Made by a program: the position numbers and the translations under genes. The notes beneath the pieces were generated by a model, which saw nothing but the letters and a program-made list of their open reading frames with translations, was not told where the DNA came from and did not search any database. Below are positions 16,917 through 24,360 of a stretch of 36,863 bases of DNA, piece by piece (the stretch's first letter is position 1; each line of letters starts with the position of its first letter). The DNA is from Bacteroidales bacterium (lineage in GTDB: Bacteria > Bacteroidota > Bacteroidia > Bacteroidales > UBA932), in contig JAFUWX010000089.1 in NCBI GenBank assembly GCA_017471025.1, forward strand, positions 1 through 36,863, given 5' to 3'.

Positions 16917-19900
16917 TTAGAAAGTGATGTTGATACCGGTGGAAATCACCCGCTGCTGCGGATAATATCCGTTGTTGACGCTGGGCGCCTCCGGGTCGAT
17001 GCCCATGCCGGAGAGTTTCGACAGGGTCAGCAGGTTGGTGCCGCTGACATAGATCCGCAGGCTGCTGACGAAGAATTTCCGGGTGAAGGACGCGGGAAGC
17101 GTATAGCCCAGCTGCGCGTTCTTGAGCCGCAGGTACGCGGCGTCCCGGCGCCAGAAATCGCTGGCCACGGCGTTGTTCGAGTTGGAGTTCAGGCTCAGGC
17201 GGGGGTACTGGGCGTCGGTGTGGTCCGGGGTCCAGCTGCCCTCCACCAGGTATTTCGGCGGGTTGCTGCCCCACTTGAAGACCTGGGTGTAATAGGTGCC
17301 GTCGCTGTAGCCCAGGGCGGAATAGGTGCCGCAGAGCATGATGTCCGTGGCCGCCGCGCCCTGGAAGAACAGGGACAGGTCCAGCCCCTTCCAGGAGGCG
17401 CCGATGTTGATGCCGAACATCCACTCGGGAATCTGCGAGCCGGCGATCCAGGTCCGGTCTTCCGCGGTGATACGGCCGTCACCGTTGAGGTCTTTGTAGC
17501 GGATGTCGCCCACGCGCACGCCGCTGCTGGTCTTGGGGCTCATGGCCAGGTCTTCCCCGCTCTGGTACAGGCCGTCCGAGACATAGCCGAGGACGGCGCC
17601 GAGGGGCTGACCAACCTTCCGCTGCCAGGCCGGGATGTTGTCGCTGTCGGTGGTGCTGACATAGCGGTTGCGGGCGAAGGAGACGTTGCCGCTCAGTTCA
17701 TAGCGGAAATCCCCGATGCGATGGCTGTGGCCCAGGACCATTTCGAAGCCGCGCACATCGACGATGCCGCCGTTGATGATGTTGGAATAATTCCCGCCGA
17801 TGGAGGGGGGCTGCTGTCCGGCCTGGGACTGCAGGATGTTGTTGGTCACCTTGTAGAAGGCGTCGCCTTCGAAGGTCAGCAGGCCGTTCCAGAGCGAGAA
17901 GTCCAGACCGGCATTCCAGGTCGTGGTGGTCTCCCAGGTGATGGCGGCGTTGGGCACGGCGGTCGTGGAAAGCGCCTGCTGCGGGGAGGAGCCGATCACG
18001 ACGGCGGGGCGGGTACTCAGCGCGATGCCCTGCACATAGAGGAAGTCGTCGATGTTGTCGTTGCCGAGCACGCCCCAGGAGGCGCGGAGCTTGAGGTTGT
18101 CCAGCCAGCCGCGGGCTTCTTGCAGGAATCCCTCCTCGGAGATGCGCCAGCCCAGGGAAACGGCCGGGAAGATGCCCAGACGATGCCCTTTGGCGAATTT
18201 GGCGGACCAGTCGCCGCGGACCGATGCCTGGAGGAGGTATTTCTGGTCATAGGAATAGTTGGTCCGCAGCAGGAGGCCCTGGTGGCCGTAATCCTTGTGG
18301 CTGCCGGTCGGGGTGTTGGGGACCACCTCCGTGGCGAAGTTCAGGTCGGGGATTTCGGTGATGGCCATGTTCTGCTTGGCGGCGGAGAAGGTCTTCCAGG
18401 ACGTTCCGCTCTGCTCCCACACCAGGTCGGCGCTCACATCGTGCTTGCCGAAGGTCCCGGCGTAGCTGAGCTGCAGCATATCGGTATAACGGGTGAACAG
18501 GGTGTGGGCGTCGGTGAGCTGGTTGACGCCGGAAGGCAGGTGGGGGGAATTGCCGTAGGTCAGGCCGACGAAGCCCTCCGCATCGACGGCGCCGTACTGG
18601 GGCGTCGCCTGCAGGCTGGGCAGGAAGAGCTGCTTGCTCAGGGTATTCTGGATGTCATAGCTGAGCATCCCCCTGAGTTTCAGGCCTTTGATAATCTCAT
18701 ATTCGAGCGTGGCGGCCGTCTGGACATAGCTGTTGTTCTTGTCGTTGAAGCCGGAGGCGTCCCGGGCCAGGACCGGGTTCTGGTAGCCCACGTAGGTGCC
18801 GTCGGGCAGGGTCGGGTTCACGACCGGCTTGGCGGAGATGGCATAGAAGACGATATTCTTGTAGCCATATTCCTTGCCGCCGTTGTCCAGGGACGCCGTC
18901 GGGTCGCTGGCGCCGGCCGAGACGCCGGGCTGATGGCGGTTCTCGATGCGGCCGGAGAGATCGACCTTGAGGGTCAGCCGTTCGGCCAGGGCGATATCCA
19001 TGTTCGCCCGGAGGTTATAGCGCTTGAACCAGACGTTGTCGATGATACCGTCCTGGTGCAGCATGCTGGCGCCGACGAAATAGCGCACGGCATCCGTACC
19101 GCCGGAGATGCTGACATTGTGGTTCTGGCCGACCGCCACCTTCTTGAAGATCAGCGAGAGCCAGTCGGTATTGTGGAAAAGCCCCTGCGGGTCGGTCTTG
19201 GTCCCGGCGACATAGGCGATCTCATCGTCATTGAACTGCCGGACGGTCCCGTCCAGGTCGGTGGCCTTGTTGTGCCAATAGATATATTCGTTGCCGTCCA
19301 GCAGATGGAGCATGTCGGCATTCTGCGACAGGGTCAGGGCGCCGCTGTAGCTGACGCTCACCTTGGATTTGTCGCCGCGCCGGGTGGTCACGAGGATGAC
19401 GCCGTTGGCGCCGCGCACCCCATAGACCGCGCTGGAGGCCGCATCTTTCAGGATGGTGATGGAGGAAATCTCGCTGGGGTCCAGGTTGCTGAAATCGCGT
19501 TCGACCCCGTCCACGAGCACCAGCGGCGCGGAATTGCCGGTCGTGGAGATCCCGCGGATATAGATCTGGGAATCGTTCTCGCCCGGCAGGCCGGTGGTCT
19601 GGCGGGAGACCAGGCCGGGCAACTTGCCGCCCAGCATCGTGGAGACGTTGTCGGTCGGGGCCTTGGTCAGCTTCTCGGTGGAAATGGCCGACACGGAGCC
19701 GGTCAGCATTTCCTTCTTCTGGGTACCGTATCCCACGACGACGACCTCCTGCAGGGCCAGGGAGTCATCCGACAGGACGATGTCCAAAGCCTGCCCCTCC
19801 CAGGTAATCTCCCGGGTCTCGCTGCCGATGGACGTGACGACAAGGACGTCGCCCTTGCGGACGCCATCCAGTGAAAAAGACCCGTCAACAGCCGTCACTG

Positions 19901-20051
19901 TGCCCCGGGACGTCCCTTTGACCTGCACGCCGGCTCCGATCAAAGGCTCTCCGCGGGTATCGGTCACCGTACCGCTGATGCGATCCTGCGCGTACAGGAA
20001 GGTCGAAAGGGCAGCAGAGGCCAGCGCCATCAAAATCCGTTTCCATGCCAT
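16917..20051 (-). CDS. SusC/RagA-family TonB-dependent outer membrane transporter
   Basis: The 1044-residue product has a signal peptide (about 1-21) and a carboxypeptidase-regulatory-like domain (ISGTVTDTRGEPLIGAGVQV). The SusC signature EVVVVGYGTQKKE follows, then the plug (YIRGISTTGNSAPLVLVDGV, ILKDAASSAVYGVRGANGVI) and a 22-strand-type barrel ending in aromatic Phe (GINITF). It imports oligosaccharides powered by TonB-ExbBD. It is the first gene of a six-gene operon running to 9716. No N-terminal secretin/STN anti-sigma-interacting extension is present and no ECF-sigma or hybrid two-component gene is nearby, so regulation must come from elsewhere. Confidence 0.95.
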   Translation of the reverse strand: MAWKRILMALASAALSTFLYAQDRISGTVTDTRGEPLIGAGVQVKGTSRGTVTAVDGSFSLDGVRKGDVLVVTSIGSETREITWEGQALDIVLSDDSLALQEVVVVGYGTQKKEMLTGSVSAISTEKLTKAPTDNVSTMLGGKLPGLVSRQTTGLPGENDSQIYIRGISTTGNSAPLVLVDGVERDFSNLDPSEISSITILKDAASSAVYGVRGANGVILVTTRRGDKSKVSVSYSGALTLSQNADMLHLLDGNEYIYWHNKATDLDGTVRQFNDDEIAYVAGTKTDPQGLFHNTDWLSLIFKKVAVGQNHNVSISGGTDAVRYFVGASMLHQDGIIDNVWFKRYNLRANMDIALAERLTLKVDLSGRIENRHQPGVSAGASDPTASLDNGGKEYGYKNIVFYAISAKPVVNPTLPDGTYVGYQNPVLARDASGFNDKNNSYVQTAATLEYEIIKGLKLRGMLSYDIQNTLSKQLFLPSLQATPQYGAVDAEGFVGLTYGNSPHLPSGVNQLTDAHTLFTRYTDMLQLSYAGTFGKHDVSADLVWEQSGTSWKTFSAAKQNMAITEIPDLNFATEVVPNTPTGSHKDYGHQGLLLRTNYSYDQKYLLQASVRGDWSAKFAKGHRLGIFPAVSLGWRISEEGFLQEARGWLDNLKLRASWGVLGNDNIDDFLYVQGIALSTRPAVVIGSSPQQALSTTAVPNAAITWETTTTWNAGLDFSLWNGLLTFEGDAFYKVTNNILQSQAGQQPPSIGGNYSNIINGGIVDVRGFEMVLGHSHRIGDFRYELSGNVSFARNRYVSTTDSDNIPAWQRKVGQPLGAVLGYVSDGLYQSGEDLAMSPKTSSGVRVGDIRYKDLNGDGRITAEDRTWIAGSQIPEWMFGINIGASWKGLDLSLFFQGAAATDIMLCGTYSALGYSDGTYYTQVFKWGSNPPKYLVEGSWTPDHTDAQYPRLSLNSNSNNAVASDFWRRDAAYLRLKNAQLGYTLPASFTRKFFVSSLRIYVSGTNLLTLSKLSGMGIDPEAPSVNNGYYPQQRVISTGINITF

Positions 20052-20076
20052 AAGAAAATACCTTATAAACCAATCA

Positions 20077-20084
20077 CAAATTTA
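20077..20084 (-). promoter_or_regulatory. Bacteroidetes-type -7 promoter box for the SusCD operon
   Basis: Minus-strand TAAATTTG matches TAnnTTTG and lies 25 bases before the SusC ATG in a very AT-rich gap. No TTTG is visible at the expected -33 position, so an activator may be needed. Confidence 0.55.
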
Positions 20085-20145
20085 TAAAAATATTTCTTAT
20101 AAGCCGTTGGATGATTGATATTTTTATACACAAAAAAGCGTGCGG

Positions 20146-20165
20146 CCGAAAAAGATTCTTTTCGG
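20146..20165 (-). terminator. Probable terminator of the fabF-prfA-queF operon
   Basis: A hairpin with a 7-bp stem (ccgaaaa / ttttcgg, 6-base loop) lies 37 bases past the queF stop. On the minus strand a run of six T follows after a few bases (20131-20137 region). The spacing between stem and T-run is longer than in a textbook terminator. Confidence 0.4.
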
Positions 20166-20201
20166 TCACACTCCCTTGTCCGTGCCATCCCCGCCCGGAG
20201 A

Positions 20202-20657
20202 TTATTCGTGGCGGGCGAAGCGCTCTTCGGCCAGTTGGGCCCAGCGGGTGCCGGGACGGCCGTAGTTGGCGTAAGGATAGATGGAAATCCCGCCGCGCGG
20301 GGTGAAAAGGCCCGTCACTTCGATGTACTTCGGATCCATCAGCGCGATGAGGTCCTTCATGATCGTATTGACGCAGTCCTCGTGGAAATCCCCGTGGCTG
20401 CGGAAGCTGAACAGATACAGCTTCAGGCTCTTGCTCTCGACCATCTTCACGTCGGGGACATAGCTGATGCGGATTTCGGCGAAATCCGGCTGGCCGGTAA
20501 TCGGGCAGAGCGTCGTGAATTCCGGGCAGTTGAAACGTACCCAATAATCGTTTTCCCGGTGCTTGTTCTCGAAGGTTTCCAGCACCTGCGGGTCATAGTC
20601 CTGGCTGTAGGCCGTCTTGCGGCCCAGGGCCTTGAGGTCGTCTTTGCTTCTGTCCAT
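20202..20657 (-). CDS. queF: NADPH-dependent 7-cyano-7-deazaguanine reductase QueF (preQ1 synthase)
   Basis: The 151-residue product is the short, single-domain type of QueF. It reduces the nitrile preQ0 to the amine preQ1 in the synthesis of queuosine for tRNA. Catalytic Cys51 ([13 protein letters not shown]) and Asp58 are present. So are the QueF motif [13 protein letters not shown] and the substrate-binding His92-Glu93 (GDFHED). The ATG at 20657 has an AGGAGA site (about 20665-20670) and lies 3 bases after the prfA stop. It is the last gene of the fabF operon. Confidence 0.95.
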   Translation of the reverse strand: MDRSKDDLKALGRKTAYSQDYDPQVLETFENKHRENDYWVRFNCPEFTTLCPITGQPDFAEIRISYVPDVKMVESKSLKLYLFSFRSHGDFHEDCVNTIMKDLIALMDPKYIEVTGLFTPRGGISIYPYANYGRPGTRWAQLAEERFARHE

Positions 20658-20660
20658 GGC

Positions 20661-21755
20661 TTATTCTCCTGCTTCTTTCAGCCGCTCGGCGTTCTCGGCG
20701 ATCTGCAGCTGGTCGATGCACTCCTGGATGTCTCCGTCCATGAAGACCGGGAGGTTGTACATGGTCCAGTTGATGCGGTGGTCGGTCACGCGGGACTGCG
20801 GGTAATTGTAGGTACGGATCTTGGCGGAGCGGTCGCCCGTCGAGACCATCGTCCGGCGTTTGGAGGCGATTTCGTCCAGGTATTTCTGGTGCTCCATGTT
20901 GTACAGACGGGTCCGGAGTTCCTCCATGGCACGGTCCAGGTTCTTGAGCTGGGAACGCTCCTCCTGGCACTGGACGACGATACCCGAAGGGATATGGGTC
21001 AGACGGACAGCGGAATAGGTCGTATTGACGCCCTGGCCGCCGGGGCCGGAGGCGCAGAAGAGGTCCTTGCGGATGTCGGCGGGATTCAGCTCGATATCGA
21101 ATTCACCGGCCTCCGGGAATACGGCCACGGAAGCGGCGGAGGTCTGGATACGGCCCTGCGTCTCGGTCTGCGGGACGCGCTGGACCCGGTGGACGCCCGA
21201 TTCATATTTCATCACGCCATAGACCCCGTCGTTGTTGCTGGAGAGCTTGAAGACGATCTGCTTGAAGCCGCCGGACGTGCCCGGCGCCTGGTCCGTGACT
21301 TCCAGCTTCCAGCCGCGTTTTTCGGCGAATTTGCTGTACATGCGGAAGAGGTCGCCCGCAAAGATGGCCGCCTCGTCGCCGCCGGTGCCGCCGCGGATTT
21401 CCACCATGGCGTTCTTGCCGTCGTCGGGGTCAGCCGGGATCAGCAACAACTTGATATTCTGCTCCATCTCGGGGATGCGGGGCTCGATGTCGTTGATCTC
21501 CTCGCGGGCCATCTCGCGCAGGTCGTCATCCTTCTCATTGAGGAGGATGTCCTTGGCTGCGGCGAGTTCCTCGACCATCTTCTTGTACTCAAGGCCGGCC
21601 GCGATGATGGGCTGCAACTCCTTGTAGTCTTTGTTGAGCTGCACGTATTTCTTCATGTCCGCCATGACCGCCGGGTCGGACAGCTGGTCCTGGAGGGACT
21701 TGTATTTGTCTTGAAGGCTGAGGACCTTCTCAAGCAAGGTATTGTTGTCTGCCAT
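20661..21755 (-). CDS. prfA: Peptide chain release factor 1
   Basis: The 364-residue product has the class I release factor layout. GGQ lies at residues 239-241 (SGPGGQGVN) for peptidyl-tRNA hydrolysis. The codon-recognition motif is Pro-x-Thr (PQT, 195-197), which marks RF1 (UAA/UAG) rather than RF2 (SPF). [11 protein letters not shown] near 122-132 is another family block. It acts in the cytoplasm on the ribosome. It lies 5 bases after the GNAT-like gene and 3 bases before queF. Confidence 0.97.
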   Translation of the reverse strand: MADNNTLLEKVLSLQDKYKSLQDQLSDPAVMADMKKYVQLNKDYKELQPIIAAGLEYKKMVEELAAAKDILLNEKDDDLREMAREEINDIEPRIPEMEQNIKLLLIPADPDDGKNAMVEIRGGTGGDEAAIFAGDLFRMYSKFAEKRGWKLEVTDQAPGTSGGFKQIVFKLSSNNDGVYGVMKYESGVHRVQRVPQTETQGRIQTSAASVAVFPEAGEFDIELNPADIRKDLFCASGPGGQGVNTTYSAVRLTHIPSGIVVQCQEERSQLKNLDRAMEELRTRLYNMEHQKYLDEIASKRRTMVSTGDRSAKIRTYNYPQSRVTDHRINWTMYNLPVFMDGDIQECIDQLQIAENAERLKEAGE

Positions 21756-21760
21756 ATTTC

Positions 21761-22882
21761 TTACATGTTTTTTACATAACAGCGGCGGCGCATATACAGC
21801 TGATTGTCACCATATTTCGCCCAGACATTGACGGCGCTGTTGGTCTCGATCTGGGGATTGGACAGGCCCCACTTCGCGCCGAGGGCACGGTAACGCTCCG
21901 ACATCTTGGCATGCAGGATGGCGGAGATGCCGGTATTCTGCCAGTGGGGTACGGCCCCGTTGATCATCAGGTCCATGTACTCGTAGGTGTGCAGGGCCCG
22001 CAGCAGGTGGAACCAGCCGGTCGGGAAGAGCCGGCCGCGCGCCTTCTGCAAGGCGCGGGAGATATCCGGGATGGTGATGCCGAAGGCCGCCAGCTCCTCG
22101 TTTTCGTCGAGGATGATGACGCTCGTGCGGTTGCTCAGGTACGGGATGAAGCCGGCGGCCTCCTCCTCGATTTCCTCCGGGGTGAAGGGCACGAAATTAT
22201 AGACCGCGCCGGCGAAGCTCTCGTTGTAGGCGGCGAAGAATTTGCGCACCTGCTCCGGGTCCTTCTTGAGCGTATCCACATTGCCTTCATGGAGATGGTA
22301 GCGCTCCATCAGCAGGGCGGCCATCCGGGTCATTTTCTCCGGGATGTCCTGCTGCGCGTCCATCTTGTATTCCAGCCAGTCGCACTCCTTTTCGTAGCCC
22401 AGCCGGGTAACGAAGTCGTTGTAATACGGATAGTTATACAGCGTATTGAAGACGGGCAGGTTGTCGAAACCCTCCACCAGCATACCCTGTTTGCCCAGGG
22501 TGTTGTAGTACAGCGGTCCGTGGATTTCATCCATGCCCTGGGCGCGGGCCCAGTCCTCGGCCGTGCCCAGGAGCAGGGACGCCACCTCGAAGTCGTCGAT
22601 GACGTCGAACCAGCCGAAACGGGCGCGGCGCGTGCCGTAGCGTTCGTTGTATTTGGGATTGACCATGCCGCTGATGCGGCCGACCACCTTGTCGCCGTCG
22701 AGGGCCAGCCAGAGCTTGTGCGAGCAGTAGGCCAGCGAGGCGCAGCTGGTCAGGGATTTCTTCTGGTCCGCATGCAGGGCCGGCACATAGCAGGGACAGT
22801 CCCGATACAATTCGTCCGGGAAGGTGATGAAGCGGCGCAGGTCGCGCTCCGAGGTCACTTCTTGGATGCGGTAGCGGCTCAT
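21761..22882 (-). CDS. GNAT-like N-acetyltransferase superfamily protein, unknown substrate
   Basis: The 373-residue product begins [20 protein letters not shown] and has blocks [27 protein letters not shown] and EIHGPLYYN, typical of GNAT-fold proteins of about 370-390 residues widespread in Bacteroidetes. A second GNAT-like half is suggested by [20 protein letters not shown] and [14 protein letters not shown]. The substrate is unknown and no partner is apparent. Its ATG overlaps the fabF stop by 4 bases, so translation is coupled. Confidence 0.72.
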   Translation of the reverse strand: MSRYRIQEVTSERDLRRFITFPDELYRDCPCYVPALHADQKKSLTSCASLAYCSHKLWLALDGDKVVGRISGMVNPKYNERYGTRRARFGWFDVIDDFEVASLLLGTAEDWARAQGMDEIHGPLYYNTLGKQGMLVEGFDNLPVFNTLYNYPYYNDFVTRLGYEKECDWLEYKMDAQQDIPEKMTRMAALLMERYHLHEGNVDTLKKDPEQVRKFFAAYNESFAGAVYNFVPFTPEEIEEEAAGFIPYLSNRTSVIILDENEELAAFGITIPDISRALQKARGRLFPTGWFHLLRALHTYEYMDLMINGAVPHWQNTGISAILHAKMSERYRALGAKWGLSNPQIETNSAVNVWAKYGDNQLYMRRRCYVKNM

Positions 22883-24129
22883 AGGCGGAAAGCGATGCAG
22901 GCGTTATGTCCACCGAAACCGAAGGAATCGGACAGGCCCAGGGTCAGCGGGGCCTGCACGGCGACGTTCGGCGTATAGTCCAGGTCGCATTCCGGGTCGG
23001 GGCAGTCGAGGTTGATGGTCGGCGGGATGACACCCTCGCGCAGGGCCATGATGGTGGCGATGGCTTCGGCGGCGCCGGCGGCCCCGAACATGTGGCCGGT
23101 CATCGACTTGGTGGAGCTGATATGGGCCCAGTAGGCTTCCTCGCCCAGGGCCACTTTGTAAGCCAGGGTCTCCGCGGCGTCGTTCAGGCGCGTGCCGGTA
23201 CCGTGGGCATTGATATACAGGACATCCTGGCCGGGCTGGTATCCGGCCTCTTCCAGGGCCAGGGAGATGGCCTTGGCCTGGGTGGTGCCGTCCGGACGGG
23301 GCGCCGTGACATGGTGGGCGTCGCAGGTGTTGCCGTAGCCGACCATTTCCGCCAGGATATTCGCCCCGCGCCTGCGGGCATGCTCATATTCTTCGAGCAC
23401 GAGGACACCGGCCCCGTCGCCCATCACGAAACCGGCGCGGTTGGCGTTGAAGGGCAGGGAGGCATATTTGGGATTCTCCGCCTTGGAAAGGGCTGTGGCG
23501 TTGGTAAAGGCTGCCAGGCCCAGGGGGATCGTCGCATATTCGGTACCGCCGGCGATGATGGCGTCGGCATAGCCGTGCAGGATGGCCCGGTAGGCTTCTC
23601 CGATGGAATTGGTCGATGTGGCGCAAGCCGTCACGACATCCAGGCAGGGGCCCTGGGCGCCATGCCGGATGGAAATGTTGCCGGCGGCGATGTTGGAGAT
23701 CATCGTCGGAATGAACAGCGGCGATATCCAGTGGCCGGTGGGGTCTTCCACCATTTTGACGGTCTCGCGGTATTGGACCTCGAACCCGCCGATGCCCGAA
23801 CCGACATAGACGCCCAGGCGGAAGGGATCGATGTTCTCCCCGCTCACCAGGCCGGACTGCTGCATCGCCTGCCACGCGGCGGCCATGCCGTATTTGGTAA
23901 ACATGGCCTGCTTGCGGATGAAGGGCTTGTCCATGCCATATTCTTCCGGATGGAAATCACGGACCTTGCCGGCGAATTTGACCGCCAGCTCCTCCGTCGG
24001 GAATTCCTCGATGAAATCAATCCCGCAAACACCGCTCCGGAGATTGTCCCAAAAGGTTGCGACATCATTCCCCACCGAGGAAATGACGCCCATACCTGTG
24101 ACCACGACTCTTTTTCTTTCTTGTTCCAT
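22879..24129 (-). CDS. fabF: 3-oxoacyl-[acyl-carrier-protein] synthase II (KAS II)
   Basis: The 416-residue product carries the KAS II Cys-His-His triad: Cys169 (VVTACATSTNS), His309 (INAHGTGTRLND) and His346 (KSMTGHMFGAAGAAEA). It also has the N-terminal RVVVTGMGVISSVGN. It elongates acyl-ACP by condensation with malonyl-ACP in fatty-acid synthesis. An ATG at 24138 is also in frame. The -7 box ends only about 7 bases before it, so that codon would lie at or near the 5' end of the mRNA; the ATG at 24129 also matches the usual family N-terminus better. First gene of fabF-GNAT-prfA-queF. Confidence 0.95.
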   Translation of the reverse strand: MEQERKRVVVTGMGVISSVGNDVATFWDNLRSGVCGIDFIEEFPTEELAVKFAGKVRDFHPEEYGMDKPFIRKQAMFTKYGMAAAWQAMQQSGLVSGENIDPFRLGVYVGSGIGGFEVQYRETVKMVEDPTGHWISPLFIPTMISNIAAGNISIRHGAQGPCLDVVTACATSTNSIGEAYRAILHGYADAIIAGGTEYATIPLGLAAFTNATALSKAENPKYASLPFNANRAGFVMGDGAGVLVLEEYEHARRRGANILAEMVGYGNTCDAHHVTAPRPDGTTQAKAISLALEEAGYQPGQDVLYINAHGTGTRLNDAAETLAYKVALGEEAYWAHISSTKSMTGHMFGAAGAAEAIATIMALREGVIPPTINLDCPDPECDLDYTPNVAVQAPLTLGLSDSFGFGGHNACIAFRL

Positions 24130-24145
24130 ATCGTACATTAACTTG

Positions 24146-24175
24146 CAAAGATAACAAAAATGTCTGGAATAACAA
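24146..24175 (-). promoter_or_regulatory. fabF: Promoter of the fabF operon (-33 TTG, -7 TATCTTTG)
   Basis: On the minus strand TATCTTTG (24146-24153) matches the TAnnTTTG -7 box, and TTG at 24173-24175 sits 19 bases upstream, the expected -33 spacing. The predicted mRNA start is about 5 bases past the box, leaving a short leader before the ATG at 24129. Confidence 0.75.
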
Positions 24176-24192
24176 TCGAAAAGCCTTCCCGG
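24150..24192 (+). repeat. 43-bp direct repeat, copy 1 (promoter-bearing)
   Basis: This stretch is repeated base for base at 24260-24302, offset by 110 bases. Copy 1 contains the -33 region and part of the -7 box of the fabF promoter; the missing TTTG of the box lies just outside its left edge. Confidence 0.9.
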
Positions 24193-24214
24193 TTATCTTT
24201 GCAAGGCCATCTCC

Positions 24215-24232
24215 GGGGGAAAGGATTCCCCC
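24215..24232. other. Hairpin between the two direct repeats
   Basis: gggggaa (24215-24221) and ttccccc (24226-24232) form a perfect 7-bp stem with a 4-base loop. It is in the 67-base spacer between the direct repeats, which is followed by a C-rich run. No T-run follows, so I do not call it a terminator. Confidence 0.5.
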
Positions 24233-24259
24233 AGGCCCCCTTCGGTCGCCTGCGGCTCC

Positions 24260-24302
24260 GATAACAAAAATGTCTGGAATAACAATCGAAAAGCCTTCCC
24301 GG
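24260..24302 (+). repeat. 43-bp direct repeat, copy 2 (broken promoter)
   Basis: Identical to 24150-24192, but its left flank is ctcc instead of caaa. The minus-strand -7 box therefore reads TATCGGAG and is no longer a TAnnTTTG match. Its right flank (cccgggggaaa) resembles the sequence at the hairpin (tccgggggaaa), which may mark the duplication junction. Confidence 0.9.
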
Positions 24303-24310
24303 GGGAAAAA

Positions 24311-24341
24311 TTGGATATCCGCATGATTATTACTATCTTTG
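24311..24341 (+). promoter_or_regulatory. Promoter of the three-gene fimbrillin operon
   Basis: TATCTTTG at 24334-24341 matches the -7 consensus, and TTG at 24311-24313 lies 20 bases upstream. The ATG of the first fimbrillin-like gene follows 19 bases after the box. Confidence 0.75.
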
Positions 24342-24360
24342 TTCGCCAACATTTCATTTT

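Larger units (their letters stand above)
24142..24205. repeat. 14-bp inverted repeat around the fabF promoter
   Basis: cttgcaaagataac at 24142-24155 is mirrored perfectly by gttatctttgcaag at 24192-24205. Each arm contains a TATCTTTG box, one facing fabF and one facing right. Only the leftward box has a -33 partner. Confidence 0.75.

Noticed and set aside
15354..19874. 1506-codon open frame on the plus strand, antisense to the SusC and SusD genes
   Set aside because: The opposite strand encodes full-length SusC and SusD with all family motifs. The long antisense frame is a by-product of high-GC codon use and its product has no recognisable domain.
24194..24201. Rightward TATCTTTG box as a second promoter for the fimbrillin operon
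   Set aside because: It has no TTG at 19-21 bases upstream and is 160 bases from the gene, while a better placed promoter exists at 24311-24341. It may simply be one arm of the inverted repeat.
24215..24232. GC-rich hairpin as a terminator
   Set aside because: No T-run follows on either strand, and no gene ends nearby; both flanking genes start here and diverge.
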